From the NCBI RefSeq assembly GCF_029211125.1, contig NZ_JARGEN010000074.1, positions 1 to 64,000 of the forward strand: a DNA stretch of 64,000 nt, written 5' to 3'. Under the pieces are notes generated by a model, which ran no database searches, was not told the origin of the DNA, and saw nothing but the letters and a program-made list of their open reading frames with translations. Shown in pieces: positions 25,620-33,516 of this stretch. Source of the stretch: Curvibacter soli (GTDB lineage Bacteria > Pseudomonadota > Gammaproteobacteria > Burkholderiales > Burkholderiaceae_C). The translations under genes and the position numbers were made by a program. Position 1 is the stretch's first letter, and every line of letters starts with the position of its first letter.

Positions 25620-28208
25620 TCATGCCTGCAGCGCTGCGTGCACCGCATCTTCACCGGGCGCGGGAGCCTTGCCATCGATGAGCCAGTCGAACAGGCGCTG
25701 CGCGTCCACCACCTGGATCAGCAGCTCGCCGCCGTTGGCCTTGACCATGCCCGAGGTGAACATCGACTGGCCCTGCAGCACCAGCGGCGTGTGCGCGATC
25801 TGGCTGGCGTCGAACTTGGGCACGGCATGCAGCTCGTCCACCAGCAGGCCCAGCGTGTACGCGCCCTGGCGCACCACCATGACCTGGCTGCCCGGCGTGG
25901 GCGGCGTGGCGCGCTTGCCGAGCAGTTGCACGAGGTCGAACACCCACATGAAGCGCTGCTGCATGTCCGTGCGCTGCACGCCCAGGATGCCGATGCGCCC
26001 GCCGCCGCCCAGCGGCGTGAGCCGCACGTCGGAGAACGGCACGGCCTCCAGCACGTGCTCCGCCGCCAGCGCGTAGAGCCCGTCGTTGCAGATGAAGGTG
26101 GCGAACTCCTGCGCGTCGGGCGCGGTGTCGCCCTGGTCGATGGCCGGCACGGCGCCGCGCACCAGCGCGCCCTGGTAGCGCTGCTCGCCGAAGAACTGGT
26201 AGACCACGGCCACCACGTCTTCCTTGTAGCCATCGGAGGTCTTGAACTCGCGGTAGCCGCTGGACGCGGTGCAGGCCACCACGGCGTACTGGCCGTCGTG
26301 GATGGTGATGCGCGACGCGCTTTGTCCGCTGGGCAGGGCCAGCAGGGCCGGGTCGATCGTCAGCGTGCCGCCCTCGGGGTGGCGCTCGTCGGTGGAGGAG
26401 AGGATGCGCCCCTGTCGGGTCACGTACAGCGCCTGGCTGTTGGCCTTGCCGGCCAGACCCGCGCGCAGCATGTTGCGGAACTCCGGCTCCGCGTCGAACA
26501 CGATGCCGATGCCGCCCACCGCCGTGTTGCTGCTCAGGGCGCGGATGGCCGCGTGGTAGACGTAGGTGCTGCGCCCATCGTAGAGCGCGGTGGGCGCGAA
26601 GGGCGTCACGCAGTAGTCCTGGCTCGTGCCCAGCGCCAGCACGCGCGCCAGCGTGTCGGGCTCCACCTGCCGGCCCAGGGCCGCGCTGCCGTCGCCGCAG
26701 GCGTCGGGCCCGGTGATGGCCAGGATGCGTCCATGGCGGTCGTAGACGAAGAGCCGGGTATAGACGGTGTAGAGGCCGTTGATGTAGAGCAGGATCTCGC
26801 CGAAGCGCGCCAGGGTCTCGGGCGAGGGGGTGTCCTGGGCCAGGCCCTGGCGCAGTTCGGGCGTCAGCGCCCACCAGCGGCAGTCGTCGGCGCGTTCGTA
26901 CAGGTTGCGGTCGAGCAGGTCGACCATGAGATGCGAGGTGAATTCCGCGTCGCGCATGCTGGAGGCCAGCACGGTCTGGTACAGGTCGTGGATGGATTGC
27001 GCGAACAGCTCGTTGCTGCGCCCGCCGGTCTCGCTGATCTGTTCGAGCACGGTCTTGAGTTTCTGCATGTCGCCCTGCTGGCCGGCCGTCATGACCTGAC
27101 CGTTCCAGACGATGCGCTGGATGGTCTTGGCCGCCTGCATGATGTCGTACAGCGGCGGGCAGAAGGTCTCGGCATGCGACAGCAGCCCCTGCGCCACGGC
27201 GGGGTCCAGGCCGCTGAGCAGGTCGGCCAGCGCGGTGCGGAACGCCACGTCCACCGGGATCATCGCCTGCCCCATCCAGCCCGGAGGCCCAGGATAGCCC
27301 TGGTAGCCGGCGGACGCATAGGTGCTGACGAGGTATTCGCGCCCGCAGAAGCGCATCAGGCGCGACTCGGTGTGCAGGTTCACCGGCACCCGGGCGCCGG
27401 GCGGGATCCACAGCGGATCGGCGCTGGCGATCACGCGGCCGTCTCCCGAGAGCAGCAGCATGTTGGAGCGCAGGTCATCGTCGCCGTGCGATTCGAAGAT
27501 GCCCTGCATCTCCTGCTCGAAGCCGAAGCACAGGCACAGCACGCCGATGACGGCGCCCGTGTCGGGGTGGTGCATGCGGCGCGAGTACACCAGCGCGCGC
27601 TCCTTGGCGGGGCGCAGGTCGGTGTGGCGGAAGGTCTCCACGTAGTTGTCGCTGGCCAGCGTCTCGGCCACCAGCGGATCGCTGCTGTGTTCCAGCGGAG
27701 TGGCCGGGTCGATCTGCACCAGCACGTTGCCCGCGGTGTCGAGCAGGATGATTTCGTCGTAGACCGTGTACTTGTCGCGGTATTCGCGCAGGCGGGCGCG
27801 GGCGATGTTGCCGTCCTCGGTCGGTTGCGCCACGAAGTGGCACAGCTCGCGGTCGGTGGCCAGGAAGCCCACGTCGGCGGTGCGCTCGTAGAGGTTGCGC
27901 ACCACGATGTCGATGACGTACTTCGCCTTGGTGCCGATGCCGGCCATGACGGTGCGCACCTTCTCCTCCACCAGGCTCTTGACCAGCTCCTTTTCGAGCT
28001 TGGAAAAGCCGCTGCGCGTGGCCGCCATCGTGGGCAGGATGGTCTTGGCTTCCTGCGGGCAGTTCATCTTGGCCGAGGACTCGATGAGGCGCCACATGAG
28101 GTTCAGTTCCTTGAGGGACTGCTCGCACAGCGTCACGTCGCGCATGAAAGGCAGGAACACGTCGATGGGCAGCGGTTCCTGCAGGGATGCTGGTTCCCGG
28201 ATTTGCAT
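25620..28208 (-). CDS. Large tandem sensor-module protein with C-terminal CheW domain
   Basis: An 862-residue protein without a signal peptide or membrane helix. It contains two related sensor modules, about residues 80-370 and 410-690, each introduced by a similar helix and signature (NLYERTADVGFLATD at 105; NLYERADDCRWWALT at 435) and then a Cache/PAS-like region (ILLDTAGNVLVQIDP; FVYDRHGRILAITGP; YVTRQGRILSSTDE). Residues about 700-845 form a CheW domain (FATFICNDGLYALAAEHVLEAVPF, then GLLVDELHAVPKFDASQIA). There is no HAMP or methyl-accepting signalling hairpin. It probably links cytoplasmic sensing to a CheA-type array or acts as a CheV-like adaptor, but no che gene is nearby. GGGAA precedes the ATG at 28208. 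Confidence 0.8.
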   Translation of the reverse strand: MQIREPASLQEPLPIDVFLPFMRDVTLCEQSLKELNLMWRLIESSAKMNCPQEAKTILPTMAATRSGFSKLEKELVKSLVEEKVRTVMAGIGTKAKYVIDIVVRNLYERTADVGFLATDRELCHFVAQPTEDGNIARARLREYRDKYTVYDEIILLDTAGNVLVQIDPATPLEHSSDPLVAETLASDNYVETFRHTDLRPAKERALVYSRRMHHPDTGAVIGVLCLCFGFEQEMQGIFESHGDDDLRSNMLLLSGDGRVIASADPLWIPPGARVPVNLHTESRLMRFCGREYLVSTYASAGYQGYPGPPGWMGQAMIPVDVAFRTALADLLSGLDPAVAQGLLSHAETFCPPLYDIMQAAKTIQRIVWNGQVMTAGQQGDMQKLKTVLEQISETGGRSNELFAQSIHDLYQTVLASSMRDAEFTSHLMVDLLDRNLYERADDCRWWALTPELRQGLAQDTPSPETLARFGEILLYINGLYTVYTRLFVYDRHGRILAITGPDACGDGSAALGRQVEPDTLARVLALGTSQDYCVTPFAPTALYDGRSTYVYHAAIRALSSNTAVGGIGIVFDAEPEFRNMLRAGLAGKANSQALYVTRQGRILSSTDERHPEGGTLTIDPALLALPSGQSASRITIHDGQYAVVACTASSGYREFKTSDGYKEDVVAVVYQFFGEQRYQGALVRGAVPAIDQGDTAPDAQEFATFICNDGLYALAAEHVLEAVPFSDVRLTPLGGGGRIGILGVQRTDMQQRFMWVFDLVQLLGKRATPPTPGSQVMVVRQGAYTLGLLVDELHAVPKFDASQIAHTPLVLQGQSMFTSGMVKANGGELLIQVVDAQRLFDWLIDGKAPAPGEDAVHAALQA

Positions 28209-28297
28209 GGCAATTCCCAAAGTGTTTCGGGATGCAAAAGCAAGTAACGGGCCCGTACGCGCCCAGTGCGCGGGTACGGGCAACGCGGGTCGGCGGT

Positions 28298-29158
28298 TCA
28301 GCCTGCGGGGGATCTGCTGGCCATGCGCTCGCCCAGGCGTACAGGGCGCTGCGCGGCCCAGCCCGGGGCGAAGGCCAGCGGTACGGGTGGCAGCAGCGCC
28401 ACCACGGTGGAGCCGAGCAGGAAGCGGCCCATTTCCTCGCCCTGGCGCAGCCGCACGTCCTGGCCGGCGCCGTCGTAGCGCCATTCGCGTGGGTGGCCTG
28501 GGCGCGGCGGGTTGACCACGCCGTGCCATGCGGTGGCCATGCTGCCCACGATGGTCGCGCCGACGAGCACCAGCACCAGCGGGCCGTGGGCGGTGTCGAA
28601 TTCACACACCACGCGCTCGTTGCGCGCGAACAGGCCCGGTATGTAGCGGGCCGTGGCCGGATTGACCGAGAACAGCTCGCCCGGCACGTACACCATGCGC
28701 AGCAGCCGCCCGTCGCAGGGCATGTGGATGCGGTGGTAGTCGCGTGGACTGAGGTAGATGGTGGCGAAGTGGCCGCCGGCGAAGCGCGCGGCCAGCGCGG
28801 CGTCGCCGCCCACGAGCGCAGTGGCGCTGTAGTGGTGGCCCTTGGCCTGGAAGATCTGGCCGCCTTCGACGGGCCCGATCTGGCTCACCGCCCCGTCCAC
28901 CGGGCAGACCCAGTCGGCCTGCGCCAGCGGGCGGGCGCCGGGGCGCAGCGCGCGGGTGAAGAAGTCGTTGAACGTGGGGTAGGCCGCGATGTCGGGCTCG
29001 GCGGCCTCGGCCATGTCCACGCCGTAGCGGCGCACGAAGCGGCGGATGATGGCCGTGGTGGCCCCGCCGCCGCGCCACGATGCCACGCACCCCGCGAAGA
29101 TGGTGAGCGCCTGTTTCGGCACGAGGTATTGCAGGAGAACGGTCAGGCGTTCGGACAC
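28298..29158 (-). CDS. psd: Phosphatidylserine decarboxylase proenzyme
   Basis: Psd (286 residues) makes phosphatidylethanolamine from phosphatidylserine at the inner membrane. It self-cleaves at the LGST motif, seen at residues 248-251, leaving a pyruvoyl group on the serine. The catalytic aspartate lies in PVDGAVSQIG near residue 88 and the histidine in SPRDYHRIHMP near 144. Length and organisation match the membrane-associated type I enzymes of proteobacteria. It is separated from the sensor gene by about 90 bases and appears to be a single-gene unit. Confidence 0.97.
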   Translation of the reverse strand: MSERLTVLLQYLVPKQALTIFAGCVASWRGGGATTAIIRRFVRRYGVDMAEAAEPDIAAYPTFNDFFTRALRPGARPLAQADWVCPVDGAVSQIGPVEGGQIFQAKGHHYSATALVGGDAALAARFAGGHFATIYLSPRDYHRIHMPCDGRLLRMVYVPGELFSVNPATARYIPGLFARNERVVCEFDTAHGPLVLVLVGATIVGSMATAWHGVVNPPRPGHPREWRYDGAGQDVRLRQGEEMGRFLLGSTVVALLPPVPLAFAPGWAAQRPVRLGERMASRSPAG

Positions 29159-29372
29159 GGGCGGGGCTGAAGGCGCAGGAGGGGAGGGTGGCCGATTCTA
29201 TCGGTGCGTCCCGGCGCCCTGGCGTGGCCGCGAAGCGCCTGGCGAGCGCATATGGACGGGCGTTTTTCTTCGTTGCCGCAGCCACAACCGCAGCGCAACG
29301 TGCCGAACGCAGGAGCCACCATGGAGCGCAGCGTCCGCACGCGCGGCGCACCGCGCCAGTGTCTCTCTGGCG

Positions 29373-29407
29373 CAGCCCGCCATCTTGCGATGCGCGGGCT
29401 GTTTTTT
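29373..29407 (+). terminator. Strong plus-strand intrinsic terminator without an assigned gene
   Basis: CAGCCCGC at 29373-29380 pairs with GCGGGCTG at 29394-29401. The loop closes further as CATC-TTGC-GATG with one bulged C, and TTTTTT follows at 29402-29407. Both flanking genes are on the minus strand, so a plus-strand transcript must start between 29159 and about 29320. An ATG at 29321 with AGGAG five bases upstream lies before it, but that frame runs through the terminator. Confidence 0.75.
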
Positions 29408-29434
29408 GGGCCGGGCATGCCGTGCGCGCCGGCG

Positions 29435-29854
29435 CTATTCGTCGAGCGATGCGCTCCAGCGGTTGTTCCAGTCGCGCGCCGTGCGCTCCATGCCGCGGCG
29501 GTCGCGCTTGGTGGGCCGTCCGGTGGCCAGCGTCAGGGCCGGCTCGGGCGCCAGCCGCCGCTGTTCGGCCAGGCGCTCGCGCCGGGCGATGCTGTCCGGC
29601 GTCTCTTCGTACAACTGCTGGGCCACGGGCGCAGGGCTGCGCGTGGCGCTGAGCGCATGCACGACGACCGTGCGCACCACGGGGCCCTGGCGCAGCGTCA
29701 CGCTGTCGCCGGGGCGCAGCTCGCGTGCCGCCTTGGCCGGCTGGCCGTTGACCTCCACGCGGCCCCGGCCGACTTCCTCCACCGCGATGGCGCGGGTCTT
29801 GAAAAATCGCGCGCACCACAGCCATTTGTCGAGCCGCATGCCGGCGGTTTGCAT
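29435..29854 (-). CDS. hslR: S4-domain RNA-binding protein (Hsp15-like)
   Basis: A 139-residue protein with an N-terminal S4 RNA-binding domain (MRLDKWLWCARFFKTRAIAVEEVGRGRVEVNG, residues 6-37) and a basic C-terminal tail with KRDRRGMERTARDWNNRW. This is the architecture of Hsp15, which in E. coli binds stalled 50S subunits carrying nascent chain and helps recycle them. ATG 29854 is selected because GGAGG stands five bases upstream; several in-frame ATGs further up lack one. It lies alone between psd and the AEC transporter gene. Confidence 0.9.
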   Translation of the reverse strand: MQTAGMRLDKWLWCARFFKTRAIAVEEVGRGRVEVNGQPAKAARELRPGDSVTLRQGPVVRTVVVHALSATRSPAPVAQQLYEETPDSIARRERLAEQRRLAPEPALTLATGRPTKRDRRGMERTARDWNNRWSASLDE

Positions 29855-29917
29855 AGATGCCTCCATGCCGTGCATTGTGCCGGGCCGGCGCATGCATGGG
29901 ATCTTAGGAGTGAAATA

Positions 29918-29961
29918 GGCCTCTGGCGCTTTATATACAAGCTGTTGTAGCTATCAAAAAT
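29918..29961 (+). repeat. Short Comamonadaceae repeat
   Basis: GGCCTCTGGCGCTTTATATA followed by CAAGCTGTTGTAGCTATCAAAA is a good copy of the repeat, in the gap between the Hsp15-like and AEC transporter genes. Confidence 0.85.
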
Positions 29962-29971
29962 GTAGCATCCG

Positions 29972-30874
29972 TCAGCGCAGACCGAGCGCGAACGGCAGGC
30001 TGGCAATGCCCAGGATGGTGGACAGCGTGACCAGTCCTGCCACGTAAGGCCCGTTGTAGCCCATGCGCGCGGCCAGCACGTAGCAGGTCGATGCCGTGGG
30101 CAGTGCCGCGAACGCCAGTAGTACCGTGGCCTGCCCCGCATCCAAAGCGAACAGCCGCGCCAGGCCCCAGGCGACGAGCGGCAGGGCGCAGTGGCGGATG
30201 GCCAGCAGCGCCGCAGACAGCGGGCGGCTGCGCGACAGTTGGCCGAGTTGCAGGCCCGCGCCTGCCGACATGAGCCCCAGCGCCAGTGCCGCCGTGTCGA
30301 TGCGCGCGGTGGTGGGCTCCAGCCAGCCGGGAATGCGCAGCCCGGCCAGGTTGGCCAGCAGGCCCGAGGCGGTGGCGATGATCAGTGGATTGCGCAGCAA
30401 CTCGCGCACGAAGCCGCGCTGGCCGTGGCGGGCCATCGGCCAGACCGCCGCCACGTTGGCCAGTGGTACGCCCACGCCGATCAGTATGGCGATCAGTTGC
30501 AGCCCGCGCGGACCCGCCAGCCGCTCGGCCAGCGCCAGCGCGATGAAGGAGTTGAAGCGAAACGCCACCTGCGCGGCGGCAGCGTGGTCGCGCCGATCCA
30601 CATGGCGCCCCAGCCAGGGCAGGCGAACAATGCCATATGCCAGAGCGATGCCCGCCAGGACCGTCAGCACGCCCGCGCAGATCAGGCCCGATGCCTCGCC
30701 CAGGGCCAGCGGGCTGCGCACGATGGAACTGAACAGCAGCACCGGGAACATGAAGAAATACACCAGGCTTTCGACCTGCTGCCAGACGCTCCGGTTCAGC
30801 GGCGTGAAGCGGCAGAGCAGGTAGCCGCAAAGGATGAGCGAGAAATCGGGTAGCAGCAGGAGGGTGTAATTCAC
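29972..30874 (-). CDS. AEC-family (auxin efflux carrier-like) transporter
   Basis: A 300-residue membrane protein with about ten helices and an inverted-repeat topology. NYTLLLLPDFSLILCGYLLCRFTPLN and FRFNSFIALALAERL are in the first half, and AFAALPTASTCYVLAARMGYNGPYVAGLVTLSTILGI is the conserved C-terminal helix pair typical of the Mem_trans family. Bacterial members export organic acids such as malate or malonate; the substrate here is unknown. The GTG at 30874 is chosen because the frame above it passes into a repeat; it has no clear Shine-Dalgarno. Confidence 0.85.
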   Translation of the reverse strand: MNYTLLLLPDFSLILCGYLLCRFTPLNRSVWQQVESLVYFFMFPVLLFSSIVRSPLALGEASGLICAGVLTVLAGIALAYGIVRLPWLGRHVDRRDHAAAAQVAFRFNSFIALALAERLAGPRGLQLIAILIGVGVPLANVAAVWPMARHGQRGFVRELLRNPLIIATASGLLANLAGLRIPGWLEPTTARIDTAALALGLMSAGAGLQLGQLSRSRPLSAALLAIRHCALPLVAWGLARLFALDAGQATVLLAFAALPTASTCYVLAARMGYNGPYVAGLVTLSTILGIASLPFALGLR

Positions 30875-30902
30875 TCGCAGAAGAATATCAGCATGCTGAG
30901 AT

Positions 30903-31006
30903 GGAACACTCCCCCAGGCTTGCCCACTGCGTGTGGCCACCAACCCCCCGCCGGGGGCGATACCAGCGGCCCGGCAAAGCCGGTTGCGCGGTATCCCTGG
31001 CATTGG
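30903..31006. repeat. Palindromic intergenic repeat (cruciform-forming)
   Basis: The stretch holds two foldbacks: CCCCCCGCCGGGGGCG near 30944 and a long hairpin in which GATACC (30959-30964) pairs with GGTATC (30990-30995) and CCGGC-AAA-GCCGG forms the tip. It resembles a larger class of GC-rich intergenic repeats I recall in Comamonadaceae. No gene is present. Confidence 0.5.
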
Positions 31007-31158
31007 GCTGCGCCAGTTTCATGCGTCGCGGGTGGCGCGCGAGCGCCATGGATAACTGAAAAGCGTATTTTTTCTGAACCTGTCAATGAACGGGAGGCTG
31101 AAAAAGCAGAAGCGGAGGCCGAAAAGCTTGCAGCAGGCTGACGCATGGGGCCATGACC

Positions 31159-31174
31159 TGCGGGTTAACCCGCA
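31159..31174. promoter_or_regulatory. 16-bp perfect palindrome upstream of the Bug gene
   Basis: TGCGGGTTAACCCGCA is a perfect palindrome 76 bases before the ATG at 31250. Its symmetry suggests an operator for a dimeric regulator; the following ATTTTC is too weak for a terminator. No regulator gene is adjacent. Confidence 0.5.
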
Positions 31175-31249
31175 ATTTTCGGGATGACGCCAGTAGCCCT
31201 GGGCATGGCCTGCCCTTACCATGGACTTTTGCGAAAAGTAGGAGTCGAC

Positions 31250-32224
31250 ATGCAACGCCGTTCCTGGTTTGCCATTGCCGCTGTCGCGGCCGCCTGCGCC
31301 GCTGCCAGCCCCGCCTGGGCGCAGAGTTATCCGAACAAGCCCATCCGTCTGGTCGTGCCGTTCGCGCCCGGCGGCACCACCGACATCGTCGCGCGCGTCA
31401 TCGCCGACCCGCTGGGCAAGGCGCTGGGCCAGACCGTAGTGGTGGAGAACAAGTCCGGCGGCGGCGGCGTGGTGGGGGCCGCCGACATCATGCGCGCGCC
31501 GCCCGACGGCTACGCGCTTGGCGTGGCCACCGTATCCACCACAGCGGCCAACCCGGCGATCAACCCCAAGATCCCGTACGACCCGGTGGCGGACTTCACT
31601 CCCATCATCAACATCGCGGCTACCCCCAACATCATCGCGGTGCACCCGAGCTTCCCGGCCAAGAACTACCAGGAGTTCATCGCCGCAGTGAAGAAGGCCC
31701 CGGGCAAATACTCGTTCGCATCCTCGGGCACGGGTGGCATCGGCCACTTGCAGATGGAGCTCTACAAGAGCCTGACCGAAACCTTCATCACCCACATTCC
31801 GTACCGCGGCGCGGGCCCGGCGCTCAACGACGTGGTGTCCGGCCAGGTGCCGATCATGTTCGACAACCTGCCCTCGGCGCTGCCCTTCATCCAGCAGGGC
31901 CGCCTGGTGCCCATCGTGGTGGCGGCGCCGCAGCGCCTGGCCGTGCTGCCCAACGTGCCCACCTTCAAGGAGGTAGGCCTGGAGCCCGTGAACCGCATGG
32001 CCTACTACGGCCTGCTCGGGCCCAAGGGCCTGCCGAAGGACGTGGTGGACAAGATCAGCGCCGGCGTGAAGAAGGCACTCGAAGACCCCGCGGTGCGCAA
32101 GCGCATAGTGGACACGGGCTCACTCATCGTGGCCAACACGCCCGAGGAGTTCGCCGAGCAGATCAAGGCCGAGTTCGCCGTCTACAAGCAGGTGGTAGCC
32201 AAGCAGAAGCTCGTGCTTGAATGA
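31250..32224 (+). CDS. Bug/TctC-family periplasmic binding protein
   Basis: A 324-residue extracytoplasmic solute receptor. Residues 1-25 are a signal peptide ending in SPAWAQ. The mature start [30 protein letters not shown] is the hallmark of the Bug family, which expanded in betaproteobacteria and binds carboxylates, amino acids or nicotinate. [22 protein letters not shown] and [31 protein letters not shown] are further conserved regions. No TctA/TctB membrane partner is encoded nearby, which is usual for these orphan receptors. AGGAG precedes ATG 31250, and a terminator follows. Confidence 0.93.
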   Translation: MQRRSWFAIAAVAAACAAASPAWAQSYPNKPIRLVVPFAPGGTTDIVARVIADPLGKALGQTVVVENKSGGGGVVGAADIMRAPPDGYALGVATVSTTAANPAINPKIPYDPVADFTPIINIAATPNIIAVHPSFPAKNYQEFIAAVKKAPGKYSFASSGTGGIGHLQMELYKSLTETFITHIPYRGAGPALNDVVSGQVPIMFDNLPSALPFIQQGRLVPIVVAAPQRLAVLPNVPTFKEVGLEPVNRMAYYGLLGPKGLPKDVVDKISAGVKKALEDPAVRKRIVDTGSLIVANTPEEFAEQIKAEFAVYKQVVAKQKLVLE

Positions 32225-32263
32225 GCCGCCGCGGGCAAAACCGCAACACCCGCATGCAGATAG

Positions 32264-32295
32264 GGCCGCCCGGCGCACGGGGGGCCTTTTCTTTT
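32264..32295 (+). terminator. Intrinsic terminator after the Bug gene
   Basis: GGCCGCCC (32264-32271) pairs with GGGGGGCC (32279-32286) with one mismatch, followed by TTTTCTTTT. It ends the Bug-protein transcript 40-60 bases after the stop and just before xerD. Confidence 0.75.
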
Positions 32296-32309
32296 GTTAT
32301 CGTTACGGG

Positions 32310-33203
32310 ATGTTTCCCGAGCGCCTGTCCAGCATCGACGATTTCCTTGACGCGCTGTGGCTCGAGGACGGACTCTCGCGCAACACGCTCGCCGCCTACC
32401 GCCGCGACCTGACCCTGTACGCCCAGTGGCTCGATGGCCAGGGCCTGCAGATCGACCAGACTGCCGAGCACCACCTGCAGGGCTACTTCGCAGCCCGCCA
32501 CGGCGCCACGCGCGCCACCACGGCCAACCGGCGGCTCACGGTGTTCAAGCGCTATTTCCACTGGGCGCTGCGCGAGCGGCGCGTGCAGGTCGACCCCACG
32601 CTCAAGCTGCAGGCCGCCAAGCGCCCGCTGCGCGTGCCCAAGACACTGACGCAGGCGCAGGTCGTGGCGCTGCTGGAGGCGGCGGACGTGGACACGCCGC
32701 TGGGCCTGCGCGACCGCGCCATGCTGGAGCTGATGTATGCCAGCGGCCTGCGGGTGACGGAGCTGGTCACGCTCAAGACCTTCCACGTCGGCCTCAACGA
32801 AGGCGTGCTGCGCGTCACCGGCAAGGGCGACAAGGAGCGGCTGGTGCCGTTCGGCGAAGTGGCGCGCCTGTGGCTCGAGCGCTACCTGGCAGCGTCGCGC
32901 CAGGCCATCCTCGGCGGGCAGCAGACCGACGACCTGTTCGTGACGGCGCGCGGCAAGGGCATGTCGCGCGTCATGTTCTGGATGATCGTCAAGAAGCAGG
33001 CCGCCGCCGCAGGCATCCATGCGCCGCTGTCGCCGCACACGTTGCGGCATGCCTTCGCGACGCACCTGCTCAACCACGGCGCCGACCTGCGCGCCGTGCA
33101 GATGCTGCTGGGCCACGCCGACATCTCCACCACCACCATCTACACCCACGTGGCGCGCGAGCGGCTCAAGGCATTGCACGCCGAGCACCACCCGCGCGGC
33201 TGA
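32310..33203 (+). CDS. xerD: Site-specific tyrosine recombinase XerD
   Basis: XerD (297 residues) works with XerC at dif to resolve chromosome dimers. The N-terminal SAM-like DNA-binding domain spans about 1-100 (IDDFLDALWLEDGLSRNTLAAYRRDL). The catalytic residues are all present: R148 in SGLRVTEL, K172 in GKGDKERLVPF, H243 and R246 in HTLRHAFATHLLNHGADL, H269 in LGHADISTT, and the nucleophile Y278. LRAVQMLLGHADISTTTIYTHV is diagnostic of XerD. The ATG at 32310 gives the standard N-terminus; no Shine-Dalgarno is evident. Confidence 0.95.
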   Translation: MFPERLSSIDDFLDALWLEDGLSRNTLAAYRRDLTLYAQWLDGQGLQIDQTAEHHLQGYFAARHGATRATTANRRLTVFKRYFHWALRERRVQVDPTLKLQAAKRPLRVPKTLTQAQVVALLEAADVDTPLGLRDRAMLELMYASGLRVTELVTLKTFHVGLNEGVLRVTGKGDKERLVPFGEVARLWLERYLAASRQAILGGQQTDDLFVTARGKGMSRVMFWMIVKKQAAAAGIHAPLSPHTLRHAFATHLLNHGADLRAVQMLLGHADISTTTIYTHVARERLKALHAEHHPRG

Positions 33204-33262
33204 ACGCGCGCGCCGGCCTCGTTGCCGCGCGCTCAGTGCCCCTTGGCCTTGGGCCACTTTTC

Positions 33263-33429
33263 CGGCGGGCTACTGCCCGCAAGGAGGAGCAACGCCGCAT
33301 GGCGCGCCGAGCGCGGTGCTGGCAGGTGCATAGCGCTCTCACCCACGAGGCGAACGCCATCGAAGCCGGCAACGCTCGATTTCCTGCGGCCTGGCAAGGG
33401 ATACAAAGCGGTCAACTGCCGTTTCCAGG
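33263..33429 (+). mobile_element. MITE copy E, left-truncated (167 bp)
   Basis: The right two thirds of the element, from CGGCGGGCTACTGCCCGCAA to CAACTGCCGTTTCCAGG, in the same orientation as C and D. About 68 bp of the left side, including its inverted repeat, are missing, and the sequence to the left (33204-33262) is unrelated. With one end gone it cannot transpose. The right flank is TTGAC. Confidence 0.9.
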
Positions 33430-33433
33430 TTGA
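33299..33433 (+). other. 44-codon open frame inside MITE copy E
   Basis: Equivalent to the frame in copy D: MARRARCWQVHSALTHEANA... to GQLPFPG, stopping at a TGA in the flank. AAGGAGGAG lies upstream. It differs from copy D mostly by amino-acid-changing substitutions, so selection for a protein is doubtful. Confidence 0.3.
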
Positions 33434-33516
33434 CACTGCCGGCCTGTGCGGAATCCCCGGTCAGGCCGCGCAACCGGCTCGCGCGACAGGGGTGCGGCCC
33501 CCGGACTGTCGCGGGG

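Noticed and set aside
29321-29950. Plus-strand reading frame with a good AGGAG-ATG between psd and the Hsp15-like gene
   Set aside because: It runs through an intrinsic terminator and into antisense of the Hsp15-like gene, so it is unlikely to be a protein; the terminator was instead reported as evidence of a short transcript.
31086-31187. A 33-codon frame (MNGRLKKQKRRPKS...) before the Bug gene
   Set aside because: No ribosome-binding site, overlap with a perfect palindrome, and no way to test conservation here.
25123-33433. The 44-codon frames in MITE copies D and E as genuine small-protein genes
   Set aside because: Differences between them are almost all amino-acid changing, and the frame is broken in copies A, B, C and F; kept only as low-confidence open frames.
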